From positions 1 to 57,017 of the forward strand of contig CANPGM010000020.1 of NCBI GenBank assembly GCA_947573605.1: a DNA stretch of 57,017 nt. The letters are read 5' to 3'. The DNA comes from an uncultured Roseburia sp. GTDB lineage: Bacteria > Bacillota > Clostridia > Lachnospirales > Lachnospiraceae. This document shows, piece after piece, positions 51,483 through 57,017 of the stretch (positions are counted from its first letter, which is position 1; each line of letters begins with the position of its first letter). The notes beneath the pieces were generated by a model that saw nothing but the letters and a program-made list of their open reading frames with translations, was not told the DNA's origin and searched no databases. The translations under genes were made by a program, and so were the position numbers.

Positions 51483-52193
51483 TTACGCGTCCTCAGAGAG
51501 ACTTCCGAACCTCCGGTCTCTTTTATTATACGCCTCTATCGCTTCTTTTAATTCTTCCGCATGAAAATCCGGCCAGGGAACACTGGCAAAATAAAACTCA
51601 CTGTAAGCAAGCTGCCAAAGTAAAAAATTTGATAAGCGCTGTTCTCCGCTCGTTCGAATTAAAAGATCCGGATCGGGTATTCCTGCGGTATCCAAATAGC
51701 GTTCTAAGACCTCTTCGGAAATTTGATCCCGAACCAGCACGCCGTCGTTCAAATCCTCCGCCATCCGCCGTACCGCACGAATCATTTCGTCTCTGCTGCC
51801 GTAATTAATGGCAATCTGAAGATTTAAACCGTCGTTTTTTGCCGACGCCTCTTCAAGCAACGCAATCTGCTCCTGAAATCGGGGGCTTAAACCGCTTTTG
51901 TCTCCGATTACACGGACACGCATATTATTTTTATCCGCCGTTTTAATACAGTTCTTTAAATAACTTTCCAAAAGCTTCATAAGAGCTTCTACTTCTCCCG
52001 ACGGGCGAGACCAGTTCTCCGTAGAAAACGCATACAGCGTTAAATATTCAATTCCCATTTCATGAGCCGCTTTACAGACAGTTTCCACATTTTTTGCACC
52101 AACAGTATGACCGTAATTTCTTGGCATACCTTTACTTTTTGCCCATCTTCCGTTACCGTCTAATATAATTGCAACGTGCTTCGGTATCTTCAT
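51483..52193 (-). CDS. uppS: Undecaprenyl diphosphate synthase
   Basis: 236 residues. Cis-prenyltransferase that makes the C55 carrier of wall precursors. Starts MKIPKHVAIILDGNGRWAKS with the catalytic Asp of the DGNGRWA motif, and later IRTSGEQRLSNFLLWQLAYSE. GGAGGGAG precedes the ATG. A terminator-like hairpin lies between frr and this gene. Confidence 0.97.
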   Translation of the reverse strand: MKIPKHVAIILDGNGRWAKSKGMPRNYGHTVGAKNVETVCKAAHEMGIEYLTLYAFSTENWSRPSGEVEALMKLLESYLKNCIKTADKNNMRVRVIGDKSGLSPRFQEQIALLEEASAKNDGLNLQIAINYGSRDEMIRAVRRMAEDLNDGVLVRDQISEEVLERYLDTAGIPDPDLLIRTSGEQRLSNFLLWQLAYSEFYFASVPWPDFHAEELKEAIEAYNKRDRRFGSLSEDA

Positions 52194-52235
52194 TTATTCA
52201 CTCCCTCCGAACGGTTTTCCGTCTGTTTAATATGG

Positions 52236-52263
52236 AAAAAGAGGACACGAACAAGTCATGTCC
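52236..52263 (-). terminator. Terminator-like hairpin between frr and uppS
   Basis: Arms GGACACGA (52243-52250) and TCATGTCC (52256-52263) pair with one G-U, loop ACAAG, then T5 on the minus strand (complement of 52236-52240). It is 15 bases after the frr stop. A second short ACGG-TTTT-CCGT hairpin (52211-52222) is next to the uppS ribosome site. Confidence 0.68.
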
Positions 52264-52277
52264 CCAATTCTTTTCTG

Positions 52278-52835
52278 TTATACTGTAAGAATTTCCTTTG
52301 TCTTGGCTTCTACCGCTTTATCCACTTCGGAAATATATTTATCCGTCAGTTTCTGTGCCTGATCTTCCAAATCGCTGATTTCGTCTTCGGAAATATCCTC
52401 CGCCTTTGACAGCTTTTTAAATGTATCATTGGCATCACGCCGTATGTTGCGGATTGCAACCTTCGCATTTTCGCCCTTCTTTTTTACATCCTTCGCAAGC
52501 TCTTTACGTCTTTCTTCGGTAAGTTCGGGAAATGCCAGACGGATTGCTTTTCCGTCATTTGTGGGATTAATTCCCAAATCAGAAGACAGAATTGCCTTCT
52601 CAATTACCTTTACCATTGATGCTTCCCAGGGTTGAATCAATAGCATTCTCGGCTCCGGAACACTTACGTTAGCCACCTGCTGAACCGGCGTCGGCGTTCC
52701 GTAATAATCGATCCGCAGTTTATCAAGTACATGCGGATTGGCACGCCCGGCACGGATACCGCCAAACTCTTCCGATAAGTTATTCATTGTTTTCTGCATT
52801 TTTTCGTCGTACGGAGCAATCCTTTGATCCATCAT
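52278..52835 (-). CDS. frr: Ribosome recycling factor
   Basis: 185 residues. Works with EF-G to split ribosomes after termination. Typical RRF: LSEEFGGIRAGRANPHVLDKLRIDYYGTPTPVQQVA, with long helices at both ends and QKLTDKYISEVDKAVEAKTKEI at the C-terminus. The gene lies 23 bases after pyrH. Confidence 0.97.
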   Translation of the reverse strand: MMDQRIAPYDEKMQKTMNNLSEEFGGIRAGRANPHVLDKLRIDYYGTPTPVQQVANVSVPEPRMLLIQPWEASMVKVIEKAILSSDLGINPTNDGKAIRLAFPELTEERRKELAKDVKKKGENAKVAIRNIRRDANDTFKKLSKAEDISEDEISDLEDQAQKLTDKYISEVDKAVEAKTKEILTV

Positions 52836-52858
52836 CCATAACCTGCCTTTCCCGTAAT

Positions 52859-53554
52859 TTAAACAGTGACCTTTGTTCCGCGAAACTCTCCGCTTAACGC
52901 CTTCACAATACTGTTCTTTTCATTCAGCCCGAACACATACATCGGCATTTTATTTTCCATACACATAATAGACGCCGTCAAGTCAACGACAGCTAACTTT
53001 TTATCAACAACCTCCTGGATCGAAAGCTCGTCGTATTTAACCGCAGACGGATTGATTTTCGGATCGCTGTCATAAACTCCGTCGATCGCTTTTGCAAGAT
53101 AGATGCCTTCCGCCTCCATTTCAACGGCACGCAGCACGATTCCGGTATCCGTAGAAAAATACGGATGTCCGGTCCCTCCGGCAAAAAAAACAACCATTCC
53201 ACTCTCAAAATATTTATTCGCACGATCCTTAGAAAACAGCTTTGTCATACTGCCGCACTCAAAAGGAGTAAGTATCTGCGTACCCATTCCCTGAGAGCGA
53301 AAGATCTCAGACACATAGATGCAATTCATAATGGTAGCCAGCATCCCGATCTGATCCGCCTTAGTACGGTCAATTGTCTCGCTTGTTCTGCCTCTCCAGA
53401 AATTTCCGCCTCCGATTACAATTCCGATCTGCGTTCCGTTCTCCGTAATCTGCTTTACCTGTCTTGCGACGTCAGTAACCGTCGGTTCATCAAAACCGGT
53501 ATGTTTTTCACCGGCGAGCGCTTCTCCGCTTAATTTTAAGAACACTCTTTTCAT
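52859..53554 (-). CDS. pyrH: UMP kinase
   Basis: 231 residues. Phosphorylates UMP; allosteric hexamer. Starts MKRVFLKLSGEALAGEK, with GNFWRGRT, the UMP site around ATIMNCIYV, and AKAIDGVYDSDPKINP. The frame opens at 53584 (TTG), but ATG 53554 is the conserved start; GGAGGAG lies 13 bases upstream and is inside the bactofilin stop region. It lies 7 bases after the bactofilin stop. Confidence 0.96.
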   Translation of the reverse strand: MKRVFLKLSGEALAGEKHTGFDEPTVTDVARQVKQITENGTQIGIVIGGGNFWRGRTSETIDRTKADQIGMLATIMNCIYVSEIFRSQGMGTQILTPFECGSMTKLFSKDRANKYFESGMVVFFAGGTGHPYFSTDTGIVLRAVEMEAEGIYLAKAIDGVYDSDPKINPSAVKYDELSIQEVVDKKLAVVDLTASIMCMENKMPMYVFGLNEKNSIVKALSGEFRGTKVTV

Positions 53555-53561
53555 CTGCGGA

Positions 53562-54425
53562 CTATTTCTCCTCCCTGGTTTCAAATAAGCTCTTAACGTC
53601 TACATCGGAATAACACTGAGAACAGAATCCCTCAATTACCGCACCGTTATTAATCTGAACGGAACGGGACTTAATATTTCCCATAACAACCGCAGAAGTA
53701 TCTACAACAACCGGTCCCTGTACGTCGATGTCACCCTTAATTGCTCCGGCGACAACCGCAGAAGTAGAAGTAACATTACCGATAATCACGGAACCGAGGC
53801 CGATTTTAACCGTCCCCGTACTTACAACTTCCCCTTCAATCTTAGCCGCATCCGCAAAAAATTCGGAAGAATTGCTGTCGCCAGTTACGGTTCCTGTAAC
53901 GACCAGCTTTCCGTTGCAGCCGACATTCCCCTGAATTTCTCCTCTGATATCAAGAGAGCCGTTTGATATAACGTCTCCTTTGATTACGGTTCCTTCTGTA
54001 ATAACAGATACTTCATCGGAGATTACCTTCTCCTCATTCATTACCGGTGCTACATTATCAGCCATTTTTTTCTCCTCCTGGGCTTTTCTCATTGTATTTG
54101 CTGTGACGCTATCCTCTTTTTCTTCCTCTTCCGGCTCCTTCTTTGCCGGAACCGGCGCTGGATTCACTGCCGATACACTCTGCACCGGCGCGGGACTTTG
54201 AACCGGAGCCGCCGGCTTTTCGGGTTCCGGCATTGCAGCCTGGCTCGTCACCTGTTCTAATAAACCGTCCAGCTTCGACAGCTCGGACGCAACATCCACT
54301 TCATTCTCAAGCGTGTTCACCACAAGTTCTTCTTCTCCGCTGCCGCCAGCCGGATTATCCTCGCCCGGCATAAGCTCATTCACAGCCTGTGAAAAATCAT
54401 CTTTAAAATCTTTAAAAAATCCCAT
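53562..54425 (-). CDS. Bactofilin (polymer-forming cytoskeletal protein)
   Basis: 287 residues. The C-terminal part (about 135-270) is a bactofilin beta-helix: EGTVIKGDVISNGSLDIRGEI, GNVGCNGKLVVTGTV, and repeated short turns. The N-terminal 130 residues are low complexity, rich in Pro, Ala, Glu and Val. Near the end an EGFCSQCYSDVD pair of Cys could bind metal or form a disulphide. Bactofilins form membrane-bound filaments that position wall enzymes. It sits between a polysaccharide deacetylase and pyrH, in the place that tsf often has, so it may organise wall modification. Confidence 0.85.
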   Translation of the reverse strand: MGFFKDFKDDFSQAVNELMPGEDNPAGGSGEEELVVNTLENEVDVASELSKLDGLLEQVTSQAAMPEPEKPAAPVQSPAPVQSVSAVNPAPVPAKKEPEEEEKEDSVTANTMRKAQEEKKMADNVAPVMNEEKVISDEVSVITEGTVIKGDVISNGSLDIRGEIQGNVGCNGKLVVTGTVTGDSNSSEFFADAAKIEGEVVSTGTVKIGLGSVIIGNVTSTSAVVAGAIKGDIDVQGPVVVDTSAVVMGNIKSRSVQINNGAVIEGFCSQCYSDVDVKSLFETREEK

Positions 54426-54449
54426 AGCTTTTCCTCCGTTTATTTTTCG

Positions 54450-55436
54450 CTATTCAATCGCTGCCGCTTTTATATATTGAATAACGGAAGTGTCCTCATT
54501 AATCGGCAAAATCTGCGCTCCCATATCCTCCAATGCCAAAAGCAAAGGTTCCAGCGCCTCTACGGTCGTTTCCTTATCATCTGCATCATGCAGTAATACG
54601 ATCGATGTCTTATACTTTTCAATCCCGTTTGTCACATTTGCGACTATTTCATCGGCGGTATATGCACTTGTTGCCGCATCTCCCGACGATACATTCCAAT
54701 CATAATAAATTATTCCCTGCTGATTCAGATAATGAATCAGACTGTTCATCGAGACATCGCTGATCTGATTGCTGCTCCCGCCCGGAAAACGATAGTATAA
54801 AGCCTCCGTTCCCGTCAGTTCATACAAATAATCTCTCAGCTTGTTCAAATCCTCCGCAAAAGCGTCTAATGACTGATAAATCGTATTGTACTTATTGGAA
54901 TAAGAATGCATTCCAAGCGTATGACCTTCATTTACAATTCGTTTATATAGTTCCGCATAACCTTCGTCTTCTTTTCCTGTCACAAAAAACGTCGCTTTTA
55001 CATCATGCTCTTTCAAAACATCCAAAATTTTCGCCGTATTTTCCGATGGTCCGTCGTCAAAAGTCAAATATACCTTATGGATGTCCCCTTCCTGCGCCTC
55101 ATTCTCCGCATCGTCAATACCGGACGCAACCGGAACAGCGGGCTCATAATCCGCTTTTGTCGTAAACGGTTCCTGCGCCTCCTCCGATGTATCTGTCCCC
55201 TCCGTATCGGGGTTTTCTTCCGTTTCGTTCATTTGTACCATGAATTCCTGAAAATCAGTCTCAAGCTGACTTTGCCTGTTTTCCAAACTATAAAGTTTTA
55301 CAAAAAGGCAGACAATCAAAGCCAAAGAAAAAAGAAACCAGGCGGCAACTATTATTATAATGCCACTTTTAATTTTTCCGATTCGTTTTCTCCGCTTTCT
55401 CTGGTTATTTACCGCATCTGAATCTTTTTCCTGCAT
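54450..55436 (-). CDS. Membrane-anchored polysaccharide deacetylase (NodB domain)
   Basis: 328 residues. Type II membrane protein: a Lys/Arg-rich cytoplasmic start (NNQRKRRKRIGKIKS), one helix (GIIIIVAAWFLFSLALIVCLF, about 25-45), a coiled-coil or linker region (about 46-120), then a NodB deacetylase. Motifs: YLTFDDGPSENT (catalytic and metal Asp), LGMHSYSN (His pair), YYRFPGGSSN, and IVLLHDAD with the late His. It probably deacetylates peptidoglycan or a similar outer glycan. ATG 55436 has GGGGG eight bases upstream; the longer frame to 55490 is not supported. First gene of the run towards pyrH. Confidence 0.9.
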   Translation of the reverse strand: MQEKDSDAVNNQRKRRKRIGKIKSGIIIIVAAWFLFSLALIVCLFVKLYSLENRQSQLETDFQEFMVQMNETEENPDTEGTDTSEEAQEPFTTKADYEPAVPVASGIDDAENEAQEGDIHKVYLTFDDGPSENTAKILDVLKEHDVKATFFVTGKEDEGYAELYKRIVNEGHTLGMHSYSNKYNTIYQSLDAFAEDLNKLRDYLYELTGTEALYYRFPGGSSNQISDVSMNSLIHYLNQQGIIYYDWNVSSGDAATSAYTADEIVANVTNGIEKYKTSIVLLHDADDKETTVEALEPLLLALEDMGAQILPINEDTSVIQYIKAAAIE

Positions 55437-55470
55437 GGAAAACCCCCACGTTAAACTTATGTACTTTTCT

Positions 55471-55479
55471 ATTGTAACA
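55471..55479 (-). promoter_or_regulatory. Extended -10 before the polysaccharide deacetylase
   Basis: TGT-TACAAT on the minus strand (-10 at 55476-55471). No good -35; TTGAAA lies only 15 bases away. Start near 55464. The rest of 55480-55600 is AT-rich with no gene I can support. Confidence 0.55.
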
Positions 55480-55604
55480 CATTTTTTCATTTTTCAAAGT
55501 AAAAAAAGTGCCCGTATTGACTTACTTTTCATTTTATCAAATCAAATTGTCTGATTATTTTTGCAATATATATATTATATACAAGCATTTCTCACTATTG
55601 ACAG

Positions 55605-55650
55605 AAAAAAGTACGAGTTCTCATCCGTGCGGACGAAAACTCGTACTTTT
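55605..55650 (-). terminator. Terminator of pckA
   Basis: Perfect 13-base arms AAAAGTACGAGTT (55607-55619) and AACTCGTACTTTT (55638-55650) with an 18-base loop that holds a small TCCG/CGGA stem. A T-run follows on the minus strand. It lies 76 bases after the pckA stop at 55726. Confidence 0.88.
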
Positions 55651-55725
55651 CAATTTGGAAAAGAAATTCTTTCTTCCATATAGAAAGATATTAAACTGTC
55701 ATAACGTCTTTTATCCTGCGCTAGT

Positions 55726-57017
55726 CTACAGGGTAGCAGCCTCGTCAACCAGCTTCTGAATTGCCGCTAAAGCTTCGTCAGGAAGCTTATCATAGCCGTC
55801 CTTCTTAACCGCAAAATCCTTAACGGCTGAAACACGGTTTTCCATTGCGTTCTTTAATGCCGCAACATAATCCTTATCCTTTAAATCCGGTGTAAAATCT
55901 GCCGTCTTGCCCGGCCATTCGTTCATAATTTCAATGTCTTCGAACGGTCCCCACTTCTCAAATGCGGCTTTTCCTTCTACAATCGTCTCAAGGATTCCAA
56001 GCGTATCCGCCGGCTTACATTTTGTGCCCATGAAATCGCCTGTATTTACAATGTAGCATGCTACGTTCTTCTCTTCTACAAGCTTCTTAAACTTCTCGTA
56101 GTCGTTTACCAGAGGATAGGTACGGAACGGATTCGCATACGGCACGATTCTAAGTGCGTTCAAATCTGTTCCTGCGGCAACACGTTCTGCCGTGGATGTC
56201 TTTGTCGCAAGCGTAGCGCCCATTACGGAAGCAAGCGCGGAACCTTTTAATTTAATAACCGGCGGAATTGTCGGGTCCTTCATAATCCAGAAAATCGCAT
56301 TAACCGGAGCGTCGATTTTATCCACGCGATTCGGAGACCACAGTTTCGACTTAATCGCACGACCGTTGCCGTTTCTGATGTCTTCCGTTACAAGCTGAAT
56401 CTTGCCCTCGCTGTCAAGGGTTGCGGAACAGTTCTGTGCCGATAACAGATATTCGTTATCCGGACATCCGGTCGGATAATCTGCCGTCTTATCAAAATAG
56501 GTCGGCTCTAACGCAATTGAAGCGCAGGTATCGGTATTGATAATAAACGCATCGTCATGAAGAACTTTGATTGCCGGGTATTTGCCTCCATGCTTCGCAT
56601 GAGTCAGCGTAGATTTTCCGGAACCCGAGAGACCGTATACCGAAGCTACAAACTTAGAACCATCGTCTAAGGTATATTCCTTCTGTCCGCCGTGGCAGGA
56701 TGCGTAACCGTTTCTGTTTGCAAGCGCCCATGCCATTGTAAGCGTACCCTTCTTATGCTCTCCAAAATATCTCATACCAAGAATCGCCGCGCAGTTCTGG
56801 TTCGTATCAAAATAGCAAAGCGTCAGCGGATCACTTAAGCAGCTGTAATCTACGTCCGGTGCATCATGCGGCGCCCACTGCGGATCGGAGAAAATATAGA
56901 TATCCGGCTCGTTCCCATCTGCAATCGGCTTTGAGTTCTTATACATTTTTACGTACTCGTCCGACATATACTGGAAATTAAGCATCCAGTTATAAAGAAT
57001 ATTCTCTTCTCCTTCCG
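55726..57017 (-). CDS. pckA: Phosphoenolpyruvate carboxykinase (ATP), 5' end outside window
   Basis: At least 430 residues; the frame stays open to the window end (it reads EGEENILYNW before the first Met), so about 100 N-terminal residues are missing. Interconverts oxaloacetate plus ATP and PEP plus CO2 plus ADP. GLSGSGKSTLTHAK is the P-loop, LHDDAFIINTD holds the metal Asp pair, and RNGNGRAIKSKLWSPNR and TSTAERVAAGT are conserved ATP-PEPCK segments. In anaerobes it often runs towards oxaloacetate and makes ATP. With the oxaloacetate/acyl-CoA decarboxylase set at 30-36 kb it fits C3/C4 exchange. Confidence 0.94.
   Translation of the reverse strand, partial: EGEENILYNWMLNFQYMSDEYVKMYKNSKPIADGNEPDIYIFSDPQWAPHDAPDVDYSCLSDPLTLCYFDTNQNCAAILGMRYFGEHKKGTLTMAWALANRNGYASCHGGQKEYTLDDGSKFVASVYGLSGSGKSTLTHAKHGGKYPAIKVLHDDAFIINTDTCASIALEPTYFDKTADYPTGCPDNEYLLSAQNCSATLDSEGKIQLVTEDIRNGNGRAIKSKLWSPNRVDKIDAPVNAIFWIMKDPTIPPVIKLKGSALASVMGATLATKTSTAERVAAGTDLNALRIVPYANPFRTYPLVNDYEKFKKLVEEKNVACYIVNTGDFMGTKCKPADTLGILETIVEGKAAFEKWGPFEDIEIMNEWPGKTADFTPDLKDKDYVAALKNAMENRVSAVKDFAVKKDGYDKLPDEALAAIQKLVDEAATL

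Noticed and set aside
55561-55585. ATATATATATTATATAC tract as a promoter or origin element
   Set aside because: Simple AT-rich sequence with no properly spaced -35 and no gene downstream on the plus strand; no DnaA boxes seen.
1-57017. CRISPR arrays, insertion sequences, prophage or defence islands
   Set aside because: No regularly spaced direct repeats, transposase, integrase, capsid or nuclease-defence gene pattern was found. The genes are conserved clostridial core genes.

Overview
The window is a gene-dense, mostly minus-strand piece of a low-to-middle GC Firmicute chromosome. It is very probably an anaerobic, endospore-forming Clostridia member of the Lachnospiraceae type. Evidence: a PolC-type replicative polymerase, an Rnf complex in the order C-D-G-E-A-B, a Na+-pumping biotin decarboxylase, an IF3 gene starting with ATT behind an L20-type leader, a CotF-like coat protein, scpAB next to penicillin-binding carboxypeptidases, CWB2/BspA surface architecture, and strong AGGAGG ribosome sites. 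I see no phage, transposase, integrase, CRISPR or defence genes; this is core chromosome with some accessory surface functions.

Layout. 1-5.8 kb: truncated tRNA-Glu(CTC), a SEC-C protein, a DUF1266 protein with galE, the infC-rpmI-rplT translation operon with its leader, a lipoprotein, and a PHP phosphoesterase. 5.9-13 kb: a minus-strand operon pheA - DUF815 ATPase - Ppx/HD phosphatase - polyphosphate kinase - HAD phosphatase, which joins phenylalanine synthesis to polyphosphate turnover. 13-14.7 kb: a membrane-anchored propeller-like protein behind a structured leader, and a CotF-like protein. 14.9-20.1 kb: the Rnf ferredoxin:NAD+ oxidoreductase. 20.3-27.3 kb: a YprB-like nuclease, then rpiR - yhiN - cmk - ispH - rpsA - cheR. 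27.5-30.6 kb: an ECF transporter S component and a large leucine-rich, cell-wall-binding surface protein.

30.7-36 kb: a five-gene membrane decarboxylase/transcarboxylase set (MmdA-type carboxyltransferase, lipoprotein-type OadG, biotin carrier, OadB Na+ pump, OadA-type carboxyltransferase). 36.1-41.7 kb: two D,D-carboxypeptidases around scpA-scpB, and a cardiolipin synthase. 41.8-55.4 kb: a long envelope/isoprenoid/replication operon: polysaccharide deacetylase, bactofilin, pyrH, frr, uppS, cdsA, dxr, rseP, ispG, polC and a cytoplasmic subtilase. 55.7 kb to the end: ATP-type PEP carboxykinase, cut by the window end.

How it fits together. Rnf, the decarboxylase Na+ pump and PEP carboxykinase form an energy and C3/C4 metabolism theme. 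Rnf and the decarboxylase both carry an 18-bp element of the form (T/C)TGACAA-N4-TTAACAA upstream of their promoters. It resembles the clostridial Rex (NADH/NAD+ sensor) operator, so the two ion-pumping complexes may be co-regulated. Other non-obvious signals are a REP-like hairpin repeat placed just after three stop codons, a possible pseudoknotted leader before the propeller gene, competing attenuator helices in front of infC, and terminator-like hairpins inside or at the edge of the polC operon. No intergenic gap exceeds about 300 bases; the notable ones are described as features.
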